A stretch of DNA of 64,000 nucleotides from Aquimarina sp. RZ0 (GCF_008370685.1 NZ_VTZU01000008.1:1-64000); one strand, 5' to 3'; positions 54,493-63,656 are shown, counted from the first letter of the stretch. Notes: generated from the letters alone by a model not told the origin. Numbers and translations are program-made.

Positions 54493-56424
54493 ATGAAAAT
54501 TATTTTTACTCAAAACTTTTTATTAATTAATACGCTAATCTCATATGGTAGACACATAGCCTTTGTGTTATCTATTTTTATTTCGACTATCGCTTTTGCC
54601 CAAAATACTACAGTAACTGATAATGGTCTTCTAAAAGTAAATGGCAATCGTATTGAAAATAAAAATGGACAAGCCTATAGTGTAGCTGGAAATAGTATTT
54701 TCTGGAGTGGATTTGAAACCGTTGGTGGTAAATTTTACAAATCAGAAGTAGTTGATCATTTAGCACAAAACTGGGGCTCTCAGGTTGTTAGAGCAGCTAT
54801 AGCCGTAGAAGAAGCTGATCTGGTTAACATCACCAATTTTAACACTAATTTTCCACAAGGCTTAGTACCTAATCCTAGTGGAAGTGGTCTTTTTAATAAT
54901 TATGAATTTGAATTAGCTAAAGCCAAAGTAATTATCGATGCCGCTATAGCAAATGATATTTATGTCATTGTGGATTTCCATACCCATTTTGCACATCACT
55001 TTGAAGATATAGCAATTAGATTTTTTGAAGAAATAGCTGAGGAATATGGCGATAATGATCATATAATATATGAAATTTTTAATGAACCAATTAACACTAA
55101 CGATTTTAGAATTACAGGAGATCCTAATACTTTTAGCCCAACAAATTTTACTCAAACTTGGGATAATATTATAAAGCCTTATGCAATAAATGTTATAAAT
55201 GCCATTAGAGCTATTGACCCAGACAATCTAATTGTAGTAGGTACTCCAGGTTTTTCTCAGGGAGTTGGAGCAGCAGCTGCTAATCAAATAAGAGAATCAG
55301 ACTTAAATTTAAACGGAGCAGATTTAAATTTAGCCTATACATTACACTTTTATGCAGCTCAAACCGAGCACGATGCATTAATTCAAAGTGCTACAGATGC
55401 AATGAATCAAGGCATTGCTTTATTTGTTACAGAATGGGGTACAGTTGCAGCAAGTGGTGATGGTGATGTTGATCAAGATCAAACATTGGTATGGATGGAT
55501 TTCATGAAAGAAAACAACATCAGTCACGCGAACTGGTCAATCTCTGATAAGTTTGAAGGTGCTTCGGTTATCACTGGAAATGGAGGCGTTGATGGTTTAT
55601 TAAATAATGATTTGACAAGCTCTGGAAATTTTGTAAAATGTATTATTGAAAATTGGGAAGACAACTCTTTTGGATCCTGTGAAGCCGTAATCACAGATGG
55701 ACCAGGAGGTGGTGATAGTGCTTTAGTTCCAAATGGTTTTGGGATCAAATTTGAAGTAGAAAGACCAACAGAATTAGATGCTAGTACCAATTCAAGAATT
55801 GATTTTATATCTCCAGATTTATCAATTGGTGACTTTGATGGAGAAGGTATTTTATCAGGATTTAAACCAGGAGAGTCTGTAGTTGTAAATGCAAATGGTT
55901 TTCTTCCAAATAATACTTATGCTATTCAGATAGTTCTTTCTTCTAGTGCTGCAAATAACTTTGTATTACTATTAGATGACAGTTTCGAGTTTATTGGTGG
56001 AGAGAATACAACAAGCACAAGCCTTAATGAATATGAAATTGTTACGATTCGTAATGTGCAATTAGGTGATAATTCGCAAAATATAAGAATAGCTATTGGA
56101 GAGAATTTTTCAGGTTCTATGAATATTGAGTCGTTTTACGTTATTCCTGATAATGAATACGATAATGCTGTTTTAGGTGTACCAACATTTGATGCAGAAT
56201 TAGGAGTGAGTATCTCTCCAGTACCGGTTACAAACAACTTGTATATAAATACAGCGACAAATGCAGATGTGAAGTACAGTATTTTTGATATCACTGGTAA
56301 GAAATTAATTTCTGAATCTAAATATAATGGTTCTGTAAACACCTCTGACCTAAAAAATGGGATATACATGATACAACTATTTATTGATGATCAAAATCAA
56401 ACATATAAGTTTATTAAAGAATAA
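54493..56424 (+). CDS. T9SS-exported GH5 cellulase, long form
   Basis: A 643-aa secreted glycoside hydrolase family 5 enzyme. The signal peptide ends near residue 37 (TIAFAQ). The GH5 barrel covers about 40-390, with acid/base Glu198 in IFNEP and nucleophile Glu314 in FVTEWGT. An unassigned beta-sandwich covers about 410-555, probably carbohydrate-binding (FGIKFEVERPTELDAS). A type IX sorting domain closes it (ISPVPVTNNLYIN, about 576). The likely substrate is cellulose or a beta-1,4-glucan/mannan. A paralogue follows directly. The terminator is at 56445. Confidence 0.92.
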   Translation: MKIIFTQNFLLINTLISYGRHIAFVLSIFISTIAFAQNTTVTDNGLLKVNGNRIENKNGQAYSVAGNSIFWSGFETVGGKFYKSEVVDHLAQNWGSQVVRAAIAVEEADLVNITNFNTNFPQGLVPNPSGSGLFNNYEFELAKAKVIIDAAIANDIYVIVDFHTHFAHHFEDIAIRFFEEIAEEYGDNDHIIYEIFNEPINTNDFRITGDPNTFSPTNFTQTWDNIIKPYAINVINAIRAIDPDNLIVVGTPGFSQGVGAAAANQIRESDLNLNGADLNLAYTLHFYAAQTEHDALIQSATDAMNQGIALFVTEWGTVAASGDGDVDQDQTLVWMDFMKENNISHANWSISDKFEGASVITGNGGVDGLLNNDLTSSGNFVKCIIENWEDNSFGSCEAVITDGPGGGDSALVPNGFGIKFEVERPTELDASTNSRIDFISPDLSIGDFDGEGILSGFKPGESVVVNANGFLPNNTYAIQIVLSSSAANNFVLLLDDSFEFIGGENTTSTSLNEYEIVTIRNVQLGDNSQNIRIAIGENFSGSMNIESFYVIPDNEYDNAVLGVPTFDAELGVSISPVPVTNNLYINTATNADVKYSIFDITGKKLISESKYNGSVNTSDLKNGIYMIQLFIDDQNQTYKFIKE

Positions 56425-56444
56425 TATGTCTAAATAATTTAGTA

Positions 56445-56493
56445 AAAGAATCCTATCTTTTGAACTATTTGTTCAAAATGATAGGATTCTTTT
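56445..56493. terminator. Terminator between the two GH5 genes
   Basis: AAAGAATCCTATCTTTTGAA, then C, pairs with GTTCAAAATGATAGGATTCT, then TT, with one bulge, and is followed by Ts. It separates the two cellulase genes transcriptionally. Confidence 0.85.
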
Positions 56494-56695
56494 TTTAGAA
56501 ATACTATACTTCATCATAACTCAGAAAGAAAATTCTTCCTGTCACTCCTACCTCCAAGTTTCTTTAACGTTTAAATGTTCATCATAACGAATAGTTGATT
56601 ATTACTTGTACTAAAATGAAAATTACTTCGTTAATTCATAATTCTAAAATTGAGGAAAATTTCAATTTTTATTACACAACTCAAAAATTTAAATT

Positions 56696-57967
56696 ATGAA
56701 ACTAAATTTTACATTTTTTAAAAAAAGTCAATTTTCAAAAATTGCCATGTTATCATTGGTAACATTATTTAGTTACCAACATGTAACATCGCAATCTATT
56801 GTAGAAAGATTTGGAAGATTACAAGTAAACGGAAGCCATGTAACCGCAGAAAATGGAAACAAAATAAGCCTTGCTGGTATGAGCTTATTTTGGAGTAGTT
56901 TTCAGGATGTAGGTGGAAAATTTTATACTGCTGAAGTAGTAAATCATTTGGCTACAGACTGGAAAACTCCTATTACAAGAGCAGCCATGGGTGTTGAAGA
57001 AGCCGGATTTGGATATGCATTTAATCCTCAAGCTGAGTTAAATAAAGTAAAAACTGTAGTAGACGCAGCTATCAGTGAAGGTATCTACGTAATTATAGAC
57101 TTTCATACACATCACGCAGAAGATTATCAGCGAGAAGCTATCACATTTTTTACAGAAATGGCAGAAACATATGGAGATAATGATCATGTGATCTATGAAA
57201 TCTATAATGAACCACTAAATACAACCACCTGGGAGACAGTTAAGAATTATGCAGCACCAGTCATTGCTGCTATCAGAAGTAAAGATCCTGACAATCTTAT
57301 CATCGTCGGCACTCCTACCTGGTCGCAAGATGTACATCTTGCCGCAGCAAGCCCTATAACAGGAGATCCTAATTTAGCCTATACCTTACATTTTTATGCC
57401 GATTCTCACAGAGAATGGCTTAGAGATAGAGCCGATCAGGCGATGAATGATGGTATTGCTTTAATGGCTACCGAATGGGGTTCTGTACACTCAAGCGGAA
57501 ATGGAGGTTATAACCCGACAGAAGCTCAAAAATGGGTAAATTGGATGACAGAAAACAAGATTAGCCATTTGAACTGGTCTGTAAGTGATAAAGATGAATC
57601 CGCATCAATCATAAAACCAAATGAAGGTATACAAGGTTTGCTTAACAATAGCCTTACTCAACCAGGTGGGTTTATAAGAGATATTATTCTTACACAAGCA
57701 GAAACATTGTCTGTAGATGATTTTACTATCGATGGAAATAAATTATCAATTAGTCAAAATCCAGTAGTCGATATTGTAACCATTGGCGGAGCAAAAAATC
57801 TGGAAGAAATTACAATCTACAATATGAATGGAAGCTCTGTTATCACAAAAAAAATAGATAGAAACAATCCACAAATCAACTTATCATCTTTAAGCACAGG
57901 CAACTACATCTTACAAGTACAAGATATCAATAAATCAAAAGCTGCTATTAAGATTATAAAGAAATAA
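56696..57967 (+). CDS. T9SS-exported GH5 cellulase, short form
   Basis: A 423-aa paralogue of the preceding gene. It has a signal peptide (about 1-33, ending VTSQS), a GH5 barrel (about 36-330) with acid/base Glu172 in YNEP and nucleophile Glu260 in ATEWGS, then directly a type IX sorting domain (ISQNPVVDIVTIGG). It lacks the extra beta-sandwich of the long form. Shared stretches such as DFHTHHAEDY, YGDNDHVIYEI and LAYTLHFYA show recent common origin. The pair looks like a tandem duplication with domain gain or loss. Confidence 0.92.
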   Translation: MKLNFTFFKKSQFSKIAMLSLVTLFSYQHVTSQSIVERFGRLQVNGSHVTAENGNKISLAGMSLFWSSFQDVGGKFYTAEVVNHLATDWKTPITRAAMGVEEAGFGYAFNPQAELNKVKTVVDAAISEGIYVIIDFHTHHAEDYQREAITFFTEMAETYGDNDHVIYEIYNEPLNTTTWETVKNYAAPVIAAIRSKDPDNLIIVGTPTWSQDVHLAAASPITGDPNLAYTLHFYADSHREWLRDRADQAMNDGIALMATEWGSVHSSGNGGYNPTEAQKWVNWMTENKISHLNWSVSDKDESASIIKPNEGIQGLLNNSLTQPGGFIRDIILTQAETLSVDDFTIDGNKLSISQNPVVDIVTIGGAKNLEEITIYNMNGSSVITKKIDRNNPQINLSSLSTGNYILQVQDINKSKAAIKIIKK

Positions 57968-57984
57968 TATCTTACTTATACAAC

Positions 57985-58014
57985 AGCACCTAAAAAAGTA
58001 GTATTTTAGGTGCT
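57985..58014 (+). terminator. Terminator after second GH5 gene
   Basis: AGCACCTAAAA and TTTTAGGTGCT form an 11-bp stem followed by CTTTT, 17 bases after the stop. Confidence 0.85.
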
Positions 58015-58018
58015 CTTT

Positions 58019-58280
58019 TAGTAAACTACCTCAGAGCAAGCTCGCGAGGCATTTATTGGAGAAAAAATAGTTCGATTTCGAGGCAAGCCTCCAGTTATAC
58101 GATTTATAACTAAAAATTTCGCATATTCATCGTTTCTTTTTCCTTTCTACTTCGTTTAAAAAATAAACCGTAGCTATAGCTATGCTTGATTTTTTTGCCT
58201 TGCATAAAGAAAAAATAATTCAATGAATTTATACGAATTTTTTAATCACAAATCGTATTACATATTGATCATCGAGTAAA
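58019..58280. repeat. Family-3 repeat, copy d, split by MITE copy 9
   Basis: CCTCAGAGCAAGCTCGCGAG (58029) and CGAGGCAAGCCTC (58079) are followed by the MITE. After it, the third motif (ATCGAGTAAAC, 58271) resumes. Removing the MITE and one TTA restores the order seen at 37201-37290. Confidence 0.7.
58098..58257 (+). mobile_element. MITE family 1, copy 9
   Basis: A full 160-bp copy flanked by TTA at 58095-58097 and 58258-58260, inserted within a family-3 repeat just upstream of the phytase-like gene. Confidence 0.95.
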
Positions 58281-58289
58281 CAAAAACTT

Positions 58290-59405
58290 TTGAAAAATAA
58301 TATCCTCATATCCATTATATTTTTATGCATATCGTGTAAAAGTAGTTCTCAGAATATACACAAAGACTCTTTTAAGATCCAATACTTAGATGAATTCGTA
58401 ATATACAATGATTCTATTTTTAAAGACACTAAGATCGGAGGATTATCTGGCATAGAATATAATACGCAAAATGATACTTATTACATTATCTCTGATGATG
58501 CAAAAATGCCTAGATTTTATACTGCCTCTATAAGCATAGAAAAACATAAATTCACATCGGTAACCATAGACCAGTTGACCAGCATTAAAGATAAAAAAAA
58601 TAAATTCTTTGATACTAATATCGCAGATCTCGAAGCTATACGAATCTTAAATACCGACCAGTTAATTTTTGCTAGTGAAGGTTCTATCAAACATAATTAT
58701 GAGCCCGCTATCTTCACTACAGATAAAAGAGGTAATTTTATTAATAATTTTAAACTCCCCCCCTATTTCCTAATAAATTCTGATTCAAACAACAAACCAA
58801 GACACAATGGAATATTCGAAGGATTAGTAAATGATATAAGTAACAAAGGGTATTGGGCGGCTATGGAACTTCCTTTAGAACTGGATGGAGAAGAGCCAAC
58901 GGTTTATAATTCGGGAGCCCCGGTAAGGATTACTCATTTTGATATAAATACGAATCAAGCAGATTTTCAATTTACATATCCTCTTGATAAACTTGCTAAA
59001 GATCCAAAAGAAAAATTCGGAGTAAATGGTGTAACGGCAATGCTTCAACTTACTAAAAATCAATTCCTAATTGTGGAACGCGGATATGCTGCAGGCTATG
59101 GAACGCAAGGAAATACCGTGAGAATTTATCTAACCAATGCGCAAGATGTAACAAATACGCTAGATTTTGAATCTATAAAAGACAAAAAGTATCAATCAGC
59201 GACCAAACAATTACTTTTTGATTTTGAATCTATTAGAAATCAATTAACCGATCAGATTGTTGACAATATTGAAGGAATTACTTTTGGCCCTATATTAGCT
59301 AACGGAAATCAATCACTGATCTTAGTCGCAGATAATAACTTTAATCCTGCCACAGTTCAGATAAATCAACTTATATTACTGGAATTAATTAAAACAAAAC
59401 AGTGA
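58290..59405 (+). CDS. Phytase-like esterase lipoprotein
   Basis: A 371-aa lipoprotein (lipobox LCISC, Cys about 16) of the 'esterase-like activity of phytase' family. The propeller pattern is seen in KIGGLSGIEYN, the repeated IADLEAIRI and NIEGITFG stretches, and PRHNGIFEGLVND. The start is TTG at 58290; no ATG fits, and MITE copy 9 ends only 32 bases upstream, so the native start region may have been altered. It overlaps the histidine phosphatase gene by TGATG, so both are likely translated together. It is a possible periplasmic phosphate-ester scavenger. Confidence 0.78.
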   Translation: MKNNILISIIFLCISCKSSSQNIHKDSFKIQYLDEFVIYNDSIFKDTKIGGLSGIEYNTQNDTYYIISDDAKMPRFYTASISIEKHKFTSVTIDQLTSIKDKKNKFFDTNIADLEAIRILNTDQLIFASEGSIKHNYEPAIFTTDKRGNFINNFKLPPYFLINSDSNNKPRHNGIFEGLVNDISNKGYWAAMELPLELDGEEPTVYNSGAPVRITHFDINTNQADFQFTYPLDKLAKDPKEKFGVNGVTAMLQLTKNQFLIVERGYAAGYGTQGNTVRIYLTNAQDVTNTLDFESIKDKKYQSATKQLLFDFESIRNQLTDQIVDNIEGITFGPILANGNQSLILVADNNFNPATVQINQLILLELIKTKQ

Positions 59406-59917
59406 TGATAAAATACATTAGAGCTATTTTTGTAATATGTGCATTATCCTTTTCCGGATTTGCACAAGAAACTTCAGACAATCAGGAGACAACTTACTTT
59501 TTTATTCGGCATGCAGAAAAAGAACTGGGTGATCCCACAAACAGAAACCCCAATCTTACTGAAACAGGTAGAAATCGCGCAGAAAACTGGTCTAAGGTAT
59601 TTGCAGACACCACGATTGATTTTGTTTATAGCACCGATTATCTAAGAACACAACAGACTGCTGCACCTATTGCAAAAAGCAAGAAGCTTGTGATTACTTC
59701 TTATGATCCAAGAAATCTATATGATCAAGAATTTCGATCCAAAACAAAAGGAAAAACCTCGATTATCGTAGGTCATAGTAATTCGACCCCCGCATTTGTA
59801 AATAAGATCTTAGAGCAAAAAAAATATACCAGCATTGATGAAAAAGAGCACGGTAAGCTCTTTATTATAAAAATTGTAGGAGACACTATTACAGATACAG
59901 TTCTCACGATCAACTAG
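59405..59917 (+). CDS. Exported histidine phosphatase (SixA-like)
   Basis: A 170-aa histidine phosphatase superfamily protein with a signal peptide (about 1-21, SGFAQ). The phosphohistidine motif is FFIRHAEKE (RHA in place of RHG). Supporting motifs are LTETGRNRAENW, YSTDYLRTQQTA and the second catalytic His in VGHSNSTP. ATG 59405 gives a TGATG overlap with the previous gene; a GTG at 59402 is also possible. Coupled to a phytase-like protein, it may act on the same phosphate esters in the periplasm. Confidence 0.85.
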   Translation: MIKYIRAIFVICALSFSGFAQETSDNQETTYFFIRHAEKELGDPTNRNPNLTETGRNRAENWSKVFADTTIDFVYSTDYLRTQQTAAPIAKSKKLVITSYDPRNLYDQEFRSKTKGKTSIIVGHSNSTPAFVNKILEQKKYTSIDEKEHGKLFIIKIVGDTITDTVLTIN

Positions 59918-60125
59918 CCATTTTGCTTCACAGAATCCACATCAAACTATCTAATTTTAAGAGGATTACTTTTTAATTACAAAAAAGATAATTATTTTGC
60001 ATATTCTGAATTTTATGAGTTCAATAAAACTAAAGATGATTTAAAAAATCTTTAAACACAAAAGGGAACGGTTATTTTAATCATCTAAGTTTTGATCTGA
60101 CCTCTAAAATAATACATATAAACAG

Positions 60126-60479
60126 ATGAAATACCTACTACTTTTACTTAGCATTAGTATACAATATCTTATGGCTCAAGATGCTACTGTATATGAAAAT
60201 ACTACCAAGACTTTTCAGGAGCATTTTAACAGTCAGAATATTGATGCTGTATTTGACTTGTACACTTCTGATTTACAAGAAGAAATGACAAAAGAAGGAG
60301 TGACTCGATTTATAAAAGGGTGTCACTCTCAATTCGGAAACTTAAAAAAACTAACTTTCATAGAATCTGCAGAAGGAATTAATAGTTATACCGCAGAATT
60401 TGATAATATCAGCCTTGTTATGGAGCTAAAGCTATCGACTGATGGAAAAATTGATACGATTCAGTTTCAGGAGCCATAA
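60126..60479 (+). CDS. Secreted NTF2-like (DUF3887-like) protein
   Basis: A 117-aa exported protein with a signal peptide (1-18, ending YLMAQ). An NTF2-like cone fold follows, with helices 23-60 (FQEHFNSQNIDAVFDLYTSD) and strands ending in MELKLSTDGKIDTIQFQ, as in DUF3887. Such domains bind small ligands or act as inhibitors; no role can be assigned. It is a single gene. Confidence 0.6.
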   Translation: MKYLLLLLSISIQYLMAQDATVYENTTKTFQEHFNSQNIDAVFDLYTSDLQEEMTKEGVTRFIKGCHSQFGNLKKLTFIESAEGINSYTAEFDNISLVMELKLSTDGKIDTIQFQEP

Positions 60480-60500
60480 TACCCTTTCTAAAATAATTAC

Positions 60501-60570
60501 CTGCTAAAATCATTTCTTTTATTTCTAGTCTGAATTAAAAAATAATTTGATTCAGTTTGCGGTGATCTCA
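60501..60570. repeat. Dispersed repeat family 5, shorter copy
   Basis: CTGCTAAAATCATTTCTTTT and GTCTGAATTAAAAAATAATT, then TGATTCAGTTTGCGG, match 34158-34284 but lack about 57 middle bases. Confidence 0.6.
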
Positions 60571-60770
60571 CCTAAGAACTGATATCATTATTATAGCTGT
60601 AAACAGCTTCAATACAAAATAAGGTACGAACACCATTTATTCTATGAATTTAATAGAATAGCCTGTCTTTTTTTATCCTAATTTCAGAATAAAAATAAAA
60701 TTAAATATATTTTTTATTATAGTAAATTCAAACAACGGCTAGTATACGCTTTCTTTAAGCAAAGCTTTTG

Positions 60771-60778
60771 TATTTTTG
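60771..60778 (+). promoter_or_regulatory. Promoter -7 element of smpB
   Basis: TATTTTTG fits the Bacteroidota TAnnTTTG box exactly, 34 bases before the smpB start. The -33 element is weak. Confidence 0.5.
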
Positions 60779-60811
60779 TAATCTTTACAAATCATTTTTG
60801 TAACATATTTT

Positions 60812-61273
60812 ATGAGTCAAAACAGGATCAACATACTTAATAGAAAAGCAAAATTCGAATACGAGTTTTTGGATAAATATACCGCAGGGATTAAACTTGT
60901 AGGAACAGAAATTAAAGCAATAAGAGAAGGAAAAGCTGGAATTGCCGAGAGTTTTTGTGAGTTTCATAACGGAAGAGAACTTTTTGTCATCAATATGAAT
61001 ATAGAAGAATACTCTCACGCCACATATTTTAACCATACTCCAAAAAGTGAAAGAAAGTTACTATTAAATAAAAAAGAACTCAAAAAACTGGAAAAAGAAG
61101 TCAGAAACTCGGGGCTTACCATAGTACCAACCCGTCTTTTTGTTAATGATAGAGGTTTGGCAAAACTAGATATCGTTTTGGCACGGGGTAAAAAGTTATA
61201 TGATAAGCGTGAAACAATAAAAGATCGAGACAATAAAAGAACTCTGGATAGGATCAAAAAGAATTACAAATAG
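60812..61273 (+). CDS. smpB: SsrA-binding protein SmpB
   Basis: A 153-aa protein of standard SmpB length. It opens with INILNRKAKFEYEFLDKYTA, has the LVGTEIKAIREGKAG tmRNA-binding strand and GLTIVPTRLFVNDRGLAKLD, and ends in the basic tail DKRETIKDRDNKRTLDRIKK. It delivers tmRNA to stalled ribosomes during trans-translation. It is a single gene with its own promoter; the ssrA gene is not in the window. Confidence 0.97.
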   Translation: MSQNRINILNRKAKFEYEFLDKYTAGIKLVGTEIKAIREGKAGIAESFCEFHNGRELFVINMNIEEYSHATYFNHTPKSERKLLLNKKELKKLEKEVRNSGLTIVPTRLFVNDRGLAKLDIVLARGKKLYDKRETIKDRDNKRTLDRIKKNYK

Positions 61274-61345
61274 TTTTATGGATTAGTGAACAAACAAATA
61301 TCCCAAAAAAGTCTTCAATTCTAAACCCTACTATTGCTGTACCAA

Positions 61346-61993
61346 TCAATTCTTATTCTCTAATAAAGGGACAAAACGAAATTCTCCAAACTCGTGTTTC
61401 TCGAATTGTGTGTCATTTTTACGAATAAACAATGTCATTATCTGTGGATCATCTCCTACCGGAATGACTAATCGTCCTCCAATCGCTAATTGTGCCATCA
61501 GAGGCTTAGGAACATATGGAGCTCCTGCAGTTACAATAATGCCCTTATAAGGAGCATACTGCTCCAATCCTTTATAACCGTCACCAAAAGATAAATGCTT
61601 AGGGCTATACCCTAATTTAGGTAAAAACAGTTTAGTTTTCTTAAACAATTCTCGTTGTCGCTCAATACTATACACTTTTATTCCCAACTCACACAAAACG
61701 GCAGTTTGATATCCAGATCCTGTGCCTATTTCCAGCACTTGATCTCCACGCTTTACTTCTAATAACTCTGTCTGAAAAGCAACTGTATATGGTTGAGAAA
61801 TAGTTTGATCTGCACCAATAGGAAATGCCTTATCCTGATATGCATGATCATCAAAGCCAGAATCCATAAACAAATGTCTGGGTATCTTGCTGATTGCAGA
61901 AAGCACTTCCTTATTTTTGATTCCTTTTTTGACAAGCACATCAACCAATTGCTTCCTTTTTCCTGCGTGCTTTAGCGTATCTTTAGATTTCAT
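61346..61993 (-). CDS. pcm: Protein-L-isoaspartate O-methyltransferase
   Basis: A 215-aa SAM-dependent methyltransferase of the PCMT family. It has the substrate-site stretch AFPIGADQTISQPYTVAFQT, the SAM motif LEIGTGSGYQTAVL (about 86-99), YSIERQRELF and GGRLVIPVG. It repairs isoaspartyl residues in aged proteins. It is convergent with smpB and divergent from the Gfo/Idh/MocA oxidoreductase gene. Confidence 0.93.
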   Translation of the reverse strand: MKSKDTLKHAGKRKQLVDVLVKKGIKNKEVLSAISKIPRHLFMDSGFDDHAYQDKAFPIGADQTISQPYTVAFQTELLEVKRGDQVLEIGTGSGYQTAVLCELGIKVYSIERQRELFKKTKLFLPKLGYSPKHLSFGDGYKGLEQYAPYKGIIVTAGAPYVPKPLMAQLAIGGRLVIPVGDDPQIMTLFIRKNDTQFEKHEFGEFRFVPLLENKN

Positions 61994-62113
61994 TAAGGTA
62001 TATTAACAGGCTAAAATTACATAAAGATTTTAAAGATTGACAAACAATTTTTGCTTTAGCCTGATTATTTTACATTTTAGCAGGAATTAAGATTTAGAAT
62101 TTATAAATAATAC

Positions 62114-62121
62114 TATTTTTG
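62114..62121 (+). promoter_or_regulatory. Promoter -7 element of the oxidoreductase gene
   Basis: TATTTTTG is an exact TAnnTTTG box 17 bases before the start codon. No clear -33 element is seen. Confidence 0.45.
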
Positions 62122-62137
62122 TGTAAAATCTTCAACT

Positions 62138-63097
62138 ATGCTTAAAGCCGGAGTACTTGGTGCAGGACACCTTGGAAAAATTCACTTACGCCTTCTGGAA
62201 CAATCCGAAAATTATAATCTTATTGGTTTCTATGATTCTAATGAGCAACAAGCAAAAGCTATATCACAAGAGTTTGGATATCAACTGTTCAATTCTGTAG
62301 AAGACTTAATTAATGCTGTAGATATGGTTGATATTGTGACTCCAACTTTTGCTCATTTTGAAGTAGCAAAGCAAGCTATACTGGCTGGTAAACATGTATT
62401 TATAGAAAAACCGATCACCAATACTGTTGAGGAAGCAGAAACATTAATAGCCCTTGCTAAAGCTCAAAACGTAAAAGGACAGGTTGGACACGTAGAACGA
62501 TTTAACCCTGCTTATACAGCTGTCGCATCAAAAATTGATAATCCTATGTTTATCGAAGCGCATCGACTCGCAGAATTTAATCCCAGAGGTACTGATGTCC
62601 CAGTGGTATTAGACTTGATGATTCATGACATTGATGCCATTCTTAGTGTGGTAAACTCAGAAGTGAAAAATATTAGTGCCAGTGGAGTTTCTGTAATTAG
62701 CGAAACACCTGATATAGCAAATGCCAGAATCGAATTTAAAAATGGATGTGTTGCCAATCTTACAGCAAGTCGTATCTCCCTCAAAAACATGAGAAAATTA
62801 AGATTCTTTCAACGGGATGCTTATATCTCTATAAATTTCTTTGAAAAAAAATGTGAAGTCGTAAAAATGAAAGACGCTCCAGAAAAACCTGGTGATTTTG
62901 ATATGATTTTACAAAATGCAGAAGGTATAAAGAAACAAATCTATTTTGATAATCCAAATGTCCCTTCTAATAATGCTATCTTAGATGAATTAGATACATT
63001 TGCAAAAGCGATACAAAATAACACAACCCCTATCGTGTCATTAGAACACGGAAAAAAAGCCCTGGAAGTTGCCCTAAAAGTGATTGAATGTTTTTAG
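62138..63097 (+). CDS. Gfo/Idh/MocA family oxidoreductase
   Basis: A 319-aa NAD(P)-dependent sugar-type dehydrogenase. The Rossmann motif is GVLGAGHLGKIH (5-16), the cofactor/substrate motif is HVFIEKPITN (about 86-95) and the catalytic-region stretch is LDLMIHDIDAI (about 158-168). In Flavobacteriia this gene commonly precedes a 3-hydroxyacyl-CoA dehydrogenase, as here. The natural substrate is not known. Confidence 0.9.
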   Translation: MLKAGVLGAGHLGKIHLRLLEQSENYNLIGFYDSNEQQAKAISQEFGYQLFNSVEDLINAVDMVDIVTPTFAHFEVAKQAILAGKHVFIEKPITNTVEEAETLIALAKAQNVKGQVGHVERFNPAYTAVASKIDNPMFIEAHRLAEFNPRGTDVPVVLDLMIHDIDAILSVVNSEVKNISASGVSVISETPDIANARIEFKNGCVANLTASRISLKNMRKLRFFQRDAYISINFFEKKCEVVKMKDAPEKPGDFDMILQNAEGIKKQIYFDNPNVPSNNAILDELDTFAKAIQNNTTPIVSLEHGKKALEVALKVIECF

Positions 63098-63117
63098 TAA
63101 TTAAATAAACATAAATA

Positions 63118-63624
63118 ATGAAATTATTTCTCTTATTTTCAATCCCGTTAATCTTAGCAACGACCTACCATAAGCACAAAATTGATTTTTGTGCAACCCC
63201 TGAGACAGGATCATATTGGAATAAAGAAGAATTAGTCTGGCAATCCAAAAATATAATTCTGGCAAAAGCCATATTCTACGAGAGAAAAGAGAATAGAGAT
63301 TATTATACTTTCGAAATTTTGGAAGTTCTTAAAGGAAAAGAAGATTCGGCGATCATCATACCATCGTATCTGGATACACCTATTAAAAATCATTTTTCGT
63401 CTCATACCAGTAGTTCATTTTGGGCAGAAAACACAGGTAGATCACCGTATCCTTGTTGTGTTTGTCAACCGTTACACACATTTGAAGAAGGAAAGACATA
63501 TCTGCTATTTCCTGATGCCATTGGAGCCATGGCTTCGGCAGAGATTATTATTTCTAAACACGATAAGTGGCTAAAATATGTAAAAAATAAACTAAACAAC
63601 AAACGCCAAATCTCCTATAACTAA
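63118..63624 (+). CDS. Secreted Cys-containing hypothetical protein
   Basis: A 168-aa protein with a short signal peptide (1-16) and a domain of NTR/TIMP-like appearance: strands LVWQSKNIILAKAIFYERK and DYYTFEILEVLKGKEDSAII, then a PCCVCQPLHTFEEGKTYLLF cluster with three Cys. Family is uncertain. It starts 20 bases after the oxidoreductase gene and is followed 32 bases later by the dehydrogenase, so it is probably co-transcribed. Confidence 0.65.
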   Translation: MKLFLLFSIPLILATTYHKHKIDFCATPETGSYWNKEELVWQSKNIILAKAIFYERKENRDYYTFEILEVLKGKEDSAIIIPSYLDTPIKNHFSSHTSSSFWAENTGRSPYPCCVCQPLHTFEEGKTYLLFPDAIGAMASAEIIISKHDKWLKYVKNKLNNKRQISYN

Positions 63625-63656
63625 AAAGCATACACAATCACAATACACATAAAATA

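Noticed and set aside
13861..58257. The 160-bp repeats as a CRISPR-like array
   Set aside because: They are dispersed single copies in both orientations with target duplications, not spaced direct repeats with spacers, and no cas genes are present.
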